A stretch of DNA of 7,269 nucleotides from Gemmatimonadales bacterium (lineage in GTDB: Bacteria > Gemmatimonadota > Gemmatimonadetes > Gemmatimonadales > GWC2-71-9): assembly GCA_030597435.1 (NCBI GenBank), contig JAUVRV010000126.1:1-7269 (forward strand), in the 5' to 3' direction. This document shows, one piece after another, positions 1 through 6,366 of this stretch; positions within the stretch are counted from its first letter, which is position 1, and every line of letters starts with the position of its first letter. Position numbers and translations under genes: made by a program. The notes below the pieces were generated by a model, which searched no databases, was not told where the DNA came from, and saw only the letters and a program-made list of their open reading frames with translations.

Positions 1-2
1 TT

Positions 3-1091
3 AGTCACACACGCGGCCCACGCCTGAGCCATAGCGACCCGGACGCATTTGCTGCTGTGAAGAAATCGCGCAAGGAGCTATTCGAGTTCTTGGACTGGGT
101 CAAGCAACAGACACCCACTGAAGAAGGATTCGTGTGGGATACCTGCCAGCGAATCGAATATTATGGCTGGCTGGCAAATCCGGATGATGTTGCGGGTCGA
201 GAGTGGACCATCGCCCAGATTAGACATCGGTTGTATGGCAATGAGCCCGATGGCTTGGCAGTGAACATCCTGTTCGGGGCGGAGGCTTGGCACCATCTGA
301 TGCGGACTGCGGTGGGCCTCAACAGCGCTCTGCCCGGTGACACCGATGTGGTTGCCCAACTGCAGACGGCGTGTAGGATAGCCGAGCGCACGGCAACTGC
401 GGGCCCACGAGCCAACCGTCTCGTTGAGGAAGCGGTGGAGGTAGCGCAACGCGTACGCGCCGAGACGACATGGGGTCGGTTCAGCACTGGGTATTGTTTC
501 GCTGCTCTGTCGCGTCTACATGAGGTGGGCACTGCGAAGTTCGCTGAGTGCCGGCATGTGATTATTGGTGGTTCGACCACATCGCGCTCCGTGGTGGCGA
601 CCCTATCTGACCATTTTCAGGTTCCCCATCGTCAGATGACCCTGGTTTACCGATGCAACCATGGACAGATGAAGCTGTTACGCAGCGCCATCGGCAATGG
701 CAAGCGACTGCGCGTCAACTCGTATTCGGAGCGCGGTGTCATAAGGGCCATTGCCGAAGCAGACTTCGTGTTCTTCGGAATCGACCATCCAGAGCCGGTG
801 CTGGATGCCACCGAGCTGCACGGCCTTAGGGACTATGGAGAGAGGCCGTTACGGGTGGTCGACTTCAACTCGTTCGGCTCGCTGAGCAATCACGCTCCGA
901 TGGACGGATTGTCGATCTGGAGTGCCGCGGACCTGGATCGGGCCGTTGCGGCACACGCTGAGATCATGAGGGCGCGTGGACAATTCGCTCGAGCTGTGGA
1001 AGAGGCTGAGGAGTGGATCGAGAGACACCTACCTGTTGCGCAGGAACAGGCACCTTCATCGGAGATGCAGGACGCAGGGAACACTGACTAG
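3..1091 (+). CDS. hemA: Glutamyl-tRNA reductase-like protein (divergent HemA), 5' end cut by window edge
   Basis: GluTR reduces glutamyl-tRNA(Glu) to glutamate-1-semialdehyde, the first step of C5 tetrapyrrole synthesis. The frame is open to the left edge, giving 362 residues. An LSH motif (24-32) lies about 38 residues before DTCQRIEYYG, whose Cys (codon 144-146) aligns with the catalytic Cys of STCNR; this is the family's normal spacing. The Cys is residue 48 counting from the first whole codon, and known GluTRs have it near 48-50, so the real start is probably only a few codons off-window. The GTG at 57 has no Shine-Dalgarno and would remove the LSH segment. Next come a helical region matching GLDS..LGE..I..QV (here GLNSALPGDTDVVAQL), NRL and RVRAET, then a Rossmann-like domain from about 555 and a C-terminal dimerisation-like helix (about 930-1050). 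Oddities: GxGxxG is replaced by GGSTTS, and the usual D(I/L)AVPRD(I/V) segment reads VVDFNSFGSL. Enzymatic activity is therefore uncertain; it may be a paralog with another role. It leads the cbiX and cobA/hemD genes. Confidence 0.8.
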   Translation, partial: SHTRGPRLSHSDPDAFAAVKKSRKELFEFLDWVKQQTPTEEGFVWDTCQRIEYYGWLANPDDVAGREWTIAQIRHRLYGNEPDGLAVNILFGAEAWHHLMRTAVGLNSALPGDTDVVAQLQTACRIAERTATAGPRANRLVEEAVEVAQRVRAETTWGRFSTGYCFAALSRLHEVGTAKFAECRHVIIGGSTTSRSVVATLSDHFQVPHRQMTLVYRCNHGQMKLLRSAIGNGKRLRVNSYSERGVIRAIAEADFVFFGIDHPEPVLDATELHGLRDYGERPLRVVDFNSFGSLSNHAPMDGLSIWSAADLDRAVAAHAEIMRARGQFARAVEEAEEWIERHLPVAQEQAPSSEMQDAGNTD

Positions 1092-1162
1092 ACCAGGTGC
1101 GATCAAGTCAGGAGTGGCTTCCCGAAGCGTCCGTACACCTCAAGTACAATGTGAGCTCGTTA

Positions 1163-1522
1163 ATGTTGATTCTCATGGCACATGGAAGCCCGAACACTCA
1201 TTGGCGAGCATCGGTGGAGAGGCTATCCAAAGCGTTGCAAGAGGACGTGGGCGAGGTTGAGGTACGACTGGCATACATGGAGTGTGCTCCACCTACACTG
1301 ATGGATGTGGTATCGGCGGCAGTTGAGTCGGGAGTGACGGAAGTACGCGTGCTGCCGATGTTCTTGGCGAGTGAGGGACACGTAGAGCGGAATGTGAGAC
1401 CGTTGGTGGACGAGGTACGTGCAGCGTACAGTTCAATAGAGGTCGAATTGCTGCCGTCGCTGGGTGAGTACCGAAAATTCCGCGAATTTCTGTCAACGAT
1501 TGCCAGAAAGCAGGCCGAATAG
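1163..1522 (+). CDS. cbiX: Short CbiX/SirB-family chelatase (sirohydrochlorin cobalto/ferrochelatase)
   Basis: Members of this class II chelatase family insert Co2+ or Fe2+ into sirohydrochlorin, giving cobalt-sirohydrochlorin (B12 route) or siroheme. The protein is about 119 residues, the size of the short single-domain CbiX that works as a homodimer. It begins with LMAHGSP, and the second metal-binding signature is MFLASEGHVERNV. His7 and His73 are the expected metal ligands; in archaeal short CbiX I recall His10 and His74, a similar spacing. ATG 1163 is chosen because the AHGS motif normally sits within about 10 residues of the start and a weak GTGAG lies 6 bases upstream. GTG 1151 and GTG 1097 are in frame and possible, but an N-terminal extension before the first strand is not typical. 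The gene lies between the HemA-like gene and cobA/hemD, where hemC sits in many hem operons. Next to DsrMK genes, a siroheme (iron) role is more likely than cobalamin, but the metal cannot be read from sequence. Confidence 0.85.
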   Translation: MLILMAHGSPNTHWRASVERLSKALQEDVGEVEVRLAYMECAPPTLMDVVSAAVESGVTEVRVLPMFLASEGHVERNVRPLVDEVRAAYSSIEVELLPSLGEYRKFREFLSTIARKQAE

Positions 1523-1550
1523 GCAGGCGTGCAGAATCGGCAGGTGATGA

Positions 1551-1583
1551 GCTGAGCGGACATTCCCTCAGCGGTTTCTTTTC
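1551..1583 (+). terminator. Hairpin with T-rich tail between cbiX and cobA/hemD (weak terminator or attenuator)
   Basis: GCTGAG (1551-1556) pairs with CTCAGC (1567-1572). GGA (1558-1560) and TCC (1564-1566) extend the stem inside, with a one-base bulge and a CAT loop. The tail is GG then TTTCTTTTC. This resembles a weak intrinsic terminator, but the T-run is interrupted and the next gene reads the same way, so partial read-through would be expected. The following gene's GGGGA starts 11 bases after the stem. Confidence 0.35.
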
Positions 1584-1599
1584 GGGGACGACTGAGCAG

Positions 1600-3123
1600 A
1601 TGACGTGGGAAGCTTCCAACCCAGGCACTGTTTACCTTGTCGGCGCCGGGCCAGGTCACCCGGGTCTGGTCACGCTGCGCGCCGTTGAGTGCCTCGGGCG
1701 TGCAGACTTGGTGCTGTATGACTATCTCGTGAATCCCATCATAGTGAGACATGCGCCGGACACGGCCGAGCTGGTGCGGCTGGGTCGCCCTGGCACTGGC
1801 CGAGTTTTCAGCCAGACTGAGATCAACGAGCTGTTGGTCAATGAAGCTCGCAAGGGTAGGGTAGTGGTCCGGCTCAAGGGAGGCGACCCATCAGTGTTCG
1901 GCCGCAGTGCAGATGAGGTGGCGGCACTGAGGGACGGCGGTGTCCCCTATGAAATAGTGCCGGGAATTACGACGGGACTGGCGATCGCGGCTTTCTGTGA
2001 GATTCCCGTCACGCATCACGATGACGCGTCGGCTGTCGCATTGGTCGCGGGACGTGAACGCGACGACAAGTCGGAGACCAGCCTCGACTATGGTGCTCTG
2101 GCGAGATTCCCAGGTACGCTCATCCTGTATATGGGGGTGAAGCGATCTGGGGAGTGGAGTCAGGCTCTCATACAAGAGGGCAAGGACCCCGGAACGCCAG
2201 TCGCTATCGTCCGATGGGGTACCCGCGCTAAGCAGGAGATGACGAGGTGCACGTTACGGACTCTTGCGGATACCGTCGAACGGGTCGGGATTCGTCCACC
2301 ATCCGTGTTCGTGGTGGGCGATGTTGTGGACCGGGCGCCGGATCATTCGTGGTTCACCGCGGGTCCTCTGTGCGGAACGCGTGTCCTCGTGCCGAGTACG
2401 ACGCACACGTCCGACAAACTGAGAGATCAACTGGAGGCTCTCGGGGCGGACGTGCTCGCACGACCCGCAATTCTGATCACGGAGCCCGCCGATTGGTCAC
2501 CAGTCGATTCAGCCATTGAGCGTCTCGAAAGCTATGATTGGCTGGTGTTCTCCAGCGGCACCGGGGTCGATCACTTCATGCAGCGTGTATTCCACCTAGG
2601 CGGCGATGCTCGTCGCCTGGGTGGAGTCAAGATCGCGGTTGCCGGCTCAGGGACAGCCGAGAGACTCAGCAGGTACCATATCAAGGCCGACCTGGTCCCT
2701 GAGAAGTTCGTGGCCGAGTCCTTGGCTCGGGCTCTGCTGGCCGAACCCAACAGCCGCCGGTTCCTCTTGGCCGGTGCGAGCCGTGGCCGTCAGGTCTTGG
2801 GAGAGGAGCTAGACAGGGCAGGGGCACAGGTGGATCAGATAGTCGTGTATTCGAGTGTCGATGTCGCAGACGCCGACCGGGAGGTGGCAGAGGCACTAGC
2901 TGCCGGGGAGATCGACTGGATAACGATTACCAGCTCAGCGACAGCAAGATCGTTGCGGAGGCTATACGGGGCCGCACTCGAGGGCGTCAGCGTGGCGAGC
3001 ATTAGTCCGGTAACGACCGATGCTCTGCGTGAGCTGGGTCTCGATGTCACCGTCCAAGCGTCGCCACATTCGGTACCGGGACTGGTCGAAGCTATCCTGA
3101 GCGTAGTCCGGGGGGACGGCTGA
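1600..3123 (+). CDS. cobA/hemD: Fused uroporphyrinogen-III C-methyltransferase / uroporphyrinogen-III synthase
   Basis: This is a two-domain, 507-residue cytoplasmic enzyme. Residues about 10-245 are the SAM-dependent methyltransferase (SUMT, CobA), which converts uroporphyrinogen III to precorrin-2. Signatures are VGAGPGHPGLVTLRAVE (14-30), YDYLV (40-44), RLKGGDPSVFGR (91-102), VPGIT (120-124), IPVTHH (135-140) and LYMGV (176-180). The usual TGHE reads AGRE (150-153). Residues about 257-505 are a HemD domain, which closes and isomerises hydroxymethylbilane to uroporphyrinogen III: GTRVLVPS (259-266), LVFSSGTGVDHF (315-326), IAVAGSGTAE (345-354), FLLAGASRGR (388-397) and ITITSSATARSL (441-452). 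CobA-HemD fusions are known in Firmicutes, Planctomycetes and others. ATG 1600 lies about 10 residues before the first strand, as in the family; a GGGGA is 11 bases upstream, a rather long spacing. It follows cbiX by 77 bases. Making uroporphyrinogen III and methylating it in one polypeptide directs flux to siroheme or cobalamin. The gene converges with the HEAT-repeat gene. Confidence 0.95.
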   Translation: MTWEASNPGTVYLVGAGPGHPGLVTLRAVECLGRADLVLYDYLVNPIIVRHAPDTAELVRLGRPGTGRVFSQTEINELLVNEARKGRVVVRLKGGDPSVFGRSADEVAALRDGGVPYEIVPGITTGLAIAAFCEIPVTHHDDASAVALVAGRERDDKSETSLDYGALARFPGTLILYMGVKRSGEWSQALIQEGKDPGTPVAIVRWGTRAKQEMTRCTLRTLADTVERVGIRPPSVFVVGDVVDRAPDHSWFTAGPLCGTRVLVPSTTHTSDKLRDQLEALGADVLARPAILITEPADWSPVDSAIERLESYDWLVFSSGTGVDHFMQRVFHLGGDARRLGGVKIAVAGSGTAERLSRYHIKADLVPEKFVAESLARALLAEPNSRRFLLAGASRGRQVLGEELDRAGAQVDQIVVYSSVDVADADREVAEALAAGEIDWITITSSATARSLRRLYGAALEGVSVASISPVTTDALRELGLDVTVQASPHSVPGLVEAILSVVRGDG

Positions 3124-3146
3124 GACCGCGCAACTACGTTACTGCC

Positions 3147-3830
3147 TCACCCCCTCACCCCTCCATCTCCCACCACCGATTGCGCGCTGATCGCCCGCTT
3201 GTAGAGTTCGGCCACCGTGGTGTTAGTTATGAAACCGTCTTCATATAGCTCCACCGCTGCTCCGTCCGTCTGTAGAACGGATTCATCAGCCAAGATCTCG
3301 GTCCTTCCTAGTTGACCCAGGCACCATACAGCCATGCCACGGGCCTGCGGATTGGGGTCGCTCAGGGCAGACTCGATTGCCGCCAGGACAGTCGGCCCAT
3401 GCTCGCTTGCAACATCGGCCAGCCTACCGATTGCGCGCAGCGTTCCGGGTCTGAAGTGCTCCAGATCCTCCGCTTCGATGGTCTCGATCAAGCAGATCAC
3501 GATGGGGATGTAGTCGGAGAACAACTGCGGCCTGTTACGGACGATCTCGGCCATGGCCTCTGGAGCGTGCCAACAGACACCACCTGATTCCTCGCTAATC
3601 AACCACTGCAGCCTGCGCAGGTGTTCGCGCACGAAGTCTGGATCGTTTTCCGCGATACTCGACCCGGCGACACCTACCGCTTCGACCGCCCGCCAGGCGA
3701 TCTGTGGATCCTGGTCATATGTCAGAGAGACGAGACTCGGAAGAACACGCTTCCGTTCACGTGCGAGTTCGGCTACCTGTTTGAAGTCATGCTGACTCAG
3801 GAGATCGTACAATGTGGTCTTGAGAGACAT
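3147..3830 (-). CDS. HEAT-repeat protein, last gene of the dsrMK operon
   Basis: A predicted 227-residue soluble, all-helical protein with no signal peptide or membrane segment. HEAT-like helical pairs are visible: DFKQVAELARERKRVLPSL (15-33), YDQDPQIAWRAVEAVGVAG (38-56), ESGGVCWHAPEAMAEIV (81-97), FRPGTLRAIGRLADV (126-140) and LSDPNPQARGMAVWCLGQLG (156-175). The WRAVEA and ESGG.xW.APEAM patterns recall HEAT proteins I have seen annotated in sulfate-reducing bacteria; that comparison is from memory. ATG 3830 is chosen: it starts 14 bases after the dsrK stop and the protein then begins MSLKTTLYDLL. GTG 3860, overlapping the dsrK end by 16 bases, is an in-frame alternative without a Shine-Dalgarno. 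The biochemical role is unknown. HEAT arrays usually bind protein partners, so a scaffold or maturation factor for the DsrMK complex is a reasonable guess only. Some HEAT proteins are bilin lyases, but no lyase signature was seen. Confidence 0.85.
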   Translation of the reverse strand: MSLKTTLYDLLSQHDFKQVAELARERKRVLPSLVSLTYDQDPQIAWRAVEAVGVAGSSIAENDPDFVREHLRRLQWLISEESGGVCWHAPEAMAEIVRNRPQLFSDYIPIVICLIETIEAEDLEHFRPGTLRAIGRLADVASEHGPTVLAAIESALSDPNPQARGMAVWCLGQLGRTEILADESVLQTDGAAVELYEDGFITNTTVAELYKRAISAQSVVGDGGVRG

Positions 3831-3844
3831 GTCGCTCAGCAGCC

Positions 3845-5455
3845 TCAGTGCATCTCCCACTCAATGAATGGCTGCTTCACGTCGACCATCGCATTCACGA
3901 TCAGTTCGACCAGCCCACCGTAGGTAATACCACTCTTCTCGAGTGCACCGTAGTAGTTCAGTGTATCCCTGATCTGGCCTTTGCAGTTCGAGCACGGAGC
4001 ACACACGTACTTCTTGACCTCTGGTCCAGGCTGGTCCGCGAACGCATCCAGAATCTGTCTGAACTTCTTGCGGCCGCCGAGGCTGATCCGCCAATCGGCG
4101 AAGTTGTTGGGTGACATCACCGCGAAACCACTCCCGCCACCGCAGCAGTAGTTGTCTATGCCATGTGGCGTCATTTCGCGGAATTGCGGGCAGAGGTACC
4201 GCAGGATTCTCCGCTGCGGCTCGACGATCCCGAGGTTGCGGACGATGTTGCAGGGATCGTGCATTGTGACTGGGAAGTCGTTCTTGGACGGATCGAACTT
4301 TATCTTGCCACTGAAGACGATTTCCTCCAGCAGCGTCATGGCGCTCTCCTTGTGAACGACCATGTCGCCCGTGAGGATGCGATCCGAGATGGTCATCATG
4401 GCTTTGTGCTGGTGACCGCACTCGCCCATGACGATCTTGTTCACGTTCAGCTTCTTGGCAGTTGCCGTGTGCTTCAACGCGATTCGGGCCAACTGGATGT
4501 CGTCATAGAACAGGCCATAGTTGACGCCATCATAGGCGACCTCATCCGATGCGAGAGTCCACTTGACTCCTGCCGCATTGAGTATGATTGCGAATGCACC
4601 GGGGTTCTCCGGCCACGCCAGGATTTCGCCTGCGTTGTGGATGAGGAGCATGTCTGCATCCTGTTCATCCCACGGCGTGGTAGCGTCCATCCCGGTCACG
4701 TCCTGCATGTCCTCATCGATGAATTCGATATTGTCCTTTACGACCTCGGTGTTCATTCCGGTTGAGGAACCGACCTGGAGGTGCTGCACAGTGCCCTTCT
4801 CATGCAATTCACGGGGAGCCCATCCCAGCTCCTGGCTGAACAGCTTCCGCAGTTCGTGTGTGATCAGCCCATTGTCCACACCGATGGGGCAGCTCTGCGC
4901 GCAACGACGGCACATGGTACAGCGATAGCAGAGTTCGTACAGCCGGCTGATGGTAGTCCAGTTGAGATCTATATCACCATCACTGAACTTGGAAAAAATC
5001 TTGCCACCCGGCTTGACATACTTGTTCACGAGTCGGCGCCATACCTCTGACCGGTACGTGGGTCGGTAGATGTCCTTACCACCGCTCTCGGTGAACGTGG
5101 GGCAGGCATCGTTGCACGTCTGGCACCTGACGCAATACTCGAGCGACAGCGTTAGAGGTTGCAGGAAGGTCCAGTTGTTTTCGGATTCCAGCAGCTTCTT
5201 CAACCCTGCCAGGAACTTGTCAACGTACTCCTTCTCCTCAGCCTCATTTGTTGGCTGTGGCAGACTCAGAGCAGAAATGCCATCCAGAGTCCAGACCGTG
5301 CGCCCCTTCACGTCGTCGCTCAGCTCTTTCCAGACGGGTTGCTCCTCGATCTTGTCGTACGGTGGCGGCAGAGGTTCTAGATCCTCAACACCGATCGGTG
5401 AAAGTACTTCGCCCTTGCGTTTCCCGATGTCCTCTACGCGAATGGTGGCGCTCAT
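3845..5455 (-). CDS. dsrK: DsrK-type iron-sulfur subunit (HdrD-like) of a quinol-oxidising DsrMK module
   Basis: DsrK is the cytoplasmic catalytic subunit of DsrMK(JOP). It takes electrons from menaquinol through DsrM and is thought to reduce the DsrC trisulfide in dissimilatory sulfite reduction. The protein has 536 residues, close to typical DsrK. Two [4Fe-4S] ferredoxin motifs are present: C108, C111, C114, C118 and C179, C182, C185, C189 (an extra C176 precedes). The stretch RCAQSCPIGVDNGL is strongly DsrK-like, as are GSSTGMN (229-235), LLIHNAGEIL (270-279), NAAGVKWTL and GECGHQHK (C346). The C-terminal CCG-type domain for a special [4Fe-4S] cluster has DPC402, then CC437-438, then C485, C488 and C491. 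ATG 5455 is chosen because it overlaps the dsrM stop as ATGA and is preceded by GGAGGTGGGG seven bases upstream. A longer frame to 5602 would run inside dsrM and has no family support. Translational coupling with dsrM is likely. HmeD or TmcB paralogs are the nearest alternatives. Confidence 0.93.
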   Translation of the reverse strand: MSATIRVEDIGKRKGEVLSPIGVEDLEPLPPPYDKIEEQPVWKELSDDVKGRTVWTLDGISALSLPQPTNEAEEKEYVDKFLAGLKKLLESENNWTFLQPLTLSLEYCVRCQTCNDACPTFTESGGKDIYRPTYRSEVWRRLVNKYVKPGGKIFSKFSDGDIDLNWTTISRLYELCYRCTMCRRCAQSCPIGVDNGLITHELRKLFSQELGWAPRELHEKGTVQHLQVGSSTGMNTEVVKDNIEFIDEDMQDVTGMDATTPWDEQDADMLLIHNAGEILAWPENPGAFAIILNAAGVKWTLASDEVAYDGVNYGLFYDDIQLARIALKHTATAKKLNVNKIVMGECGHQHKAMMTISDRILTGDMVVHKESAMTLLEEIVFSGKIKFDPSKNDFPVTMHDPCNIVRNLGIVEPQRRILRYLCPQFREMTPHGIDNYCCGGGSGFAVMSPNNFADWRISLGGRKKFRQILDAFADQPGPEVKKYVCAPCSNCKGQIRDTLNYYGALEKSGITYGGLVELIVNAMVDVKQPFIEWEMH

Positions 5456-6366
5456 TTCCCCACCTCCGCGGTCGCTATATCGACCCAATTCTTCTTGCCA
5501 TCCGCATTGATGTGCGGTGCTGACCACGTCATGGGTTGTTGCAGGAGCTTCTGCACTTCCTGCTCCATCTTGCCGCCCACTTGGAGGGGGGTGTCGTTCC
5601 AACGAACCTGGTGATAGGTGAAGTACTTGGCCATGAAATGCATCATCTGGGTAAATGGCAGATACGCCATGAACACGAGAGCCAGTACCAGGTGTGTGGC
5701 CAGGACGCCCGATGTCGCGAGGGCGGTGTTGGCGGTGAAGACTGCGCCTACGAATTCAGACACATTGTCCGCAAAACCGTCCAATGCCAAGAACGAGTAG
5801 ATCCCCGTTGCAAACACCGCAAGCAGTAGCACCAAGTTGAACAGTCCCATGGGGGTAGTGAACGCTTTCAGTCGCGCATCCGTCATTCGCTTGAACAACA
5901 GACCGATCGCGCCAATTCCTCCCAAGACGAACCCGACGGCAGCAACAGGGCCGACGACTACACCCAACCCCGCCAGCGCTGAATCGGTTACCCCTAGCAG
6001 GCTGAGGACTGTGCCAATCACGAGTAGTCCACCCGCTGCAATCAACACGTACATGCCGAAGTGGAAGGGAAAGGAGAACCACCAGAGCTTGCGATTGTGC
6101 TCCCAGAGGCTCTTCAGAAACAAGATCTCTTGAAACATGTATGTCGCTTCGTTGACTAGTGACTTCTCACGTGGCTTGGTCCACCATTCAAACTCTTCGA
6201 AATAGGAGCCACCGTAGTGGCTCTTGCCTTTCTCGTGTGGTATCGGAGCGAGTTCCCAGCGTAGGTGCACCGGCAACTTTGCAATGCTGTAAGTTCTGTA
6301 GACGAATACCACCAAAAAAACTGCGAGCAGTATGTATGCAATCACAACCAGCAGGGAGCCGGGCAT
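5452..6366 (-). CDS. dsrM: DsrM-type membrane cytochrome b (NarI-like gamma subunit)
   Basis: DsrM is the membrane di-heme b subunit that oxidises menaquinol and passes electrons to DsrK. The protein has 304 residues with five likely transmembrane helices: about 4-24, 98-122, 131-158, 173-195 and 216-240. A polar cytoplasmic loop of about 75 residues follows helix 1 and a hydrophilic tail of about 60 residues ends the protein. Candidate heme-ligand histidines are H90 and H102 (WEHN... and PFHFGMY) near helix 2, and H225 and H243 (ATHLVL and MMHFM) in the last helix. The 18-residue gap of the latter pair equals that of the NarI ligands H187 and H205 as I recall them. The ATG at 6366 directly follows the TGA of the merR gene, with AAGGAG six bases upstream inside merR, and the stop overlaps dsrK as ATGA. 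The protein is somewhat short for DsrM; HmeC/TmcC-type cytochromes are close relatives, and assignment rests mainly on the linked DsrK. Confidence 0.88.
   Translation of the reverse strand: MPGSLLVVIAYILLAVFLVVFVYRTYSIAKLPVHLRWELAPIPHEKGKSHYGGSYFEEFEWWTKPREKSLVNEATYMFQEILFLKSLWEHNRKLWWFSFPFHFGMYVLIAAGGLLVIGTVLSLLGVTDSALAGLGVVVGPVAAVGFVLGGIGAIGLLFKRMTDARLKAFTTPMGLFNLVLLLAVFATGIYSFLALDGFADNVSEFVGAVFTANTALATSGVLATHLVLALVFMAYLPFTQMMHFMAKYFTYHQVRWNDTPLQVGGKMEQEVQKLLQQPMTWSAPHINADGKKNWVDIATAEVGK
5458..5467 (-). promoter_or_regulatory. dsrK: Strong Shine-Dalgarno of dsrK
   Basis: On the minus strand this reads GGAGGTGGGG, with GGAGG ending seven bases before the ATG at 5455. It lies inside the last codons of dsrM and settles the dsrK start at 5455 rather than the longer frame to 5602. 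Confidence 0.85.

Noticed and set aside
57..59. GTG at 57 as the true start of the HemA-like gene
   Set aside because: No ribosome-binding site, and the open frame upstream encodes an LSH motif at the right distance from the catalytic Cys, so the gene runs off the left edge.
1097..1162. GTG 1097 as the cbiX start
   Set aside because: It adds 22 residues before the first strand that are not typical of the family. AGGAG at 1110-1114 is not followed by an in-frame start codon at a usable distance.
3124..3146. Bidirectional terminator between the converging cobA/hemD and HEAT genes
   Set aside because: The 23-base gap shows no stable stem and no T-run.
3831..3860. GTG 3860 as the HEAT-protein start
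   Set aside because: It overlaps the end of dsrK, has no Shine-Dalgarno, and the ATG at 3830 gives a more family-like N-terminus. It is not excluded.
4163..4765. Long plus-strand open frame (200 codons) antisense to dsrK
   Set aside because: It is a shadow of dsrK codon structure with no recognisable domain or ribosome-binding site; dsrK itself is unambiguous. The same applies to other antisense frames over cobA/hemD, dsrM and the regulator.
5456..5602. Extension of the dsrK reading frame upstream to an ATG at 5602 (585 residues)
   Set aside because: It lies wholly inside dsrM in another frame, its product is low-complexity and unlike DsrK, and the ATG at 5455 has a strong Shine-Dalgarno and an ATGA overlap.
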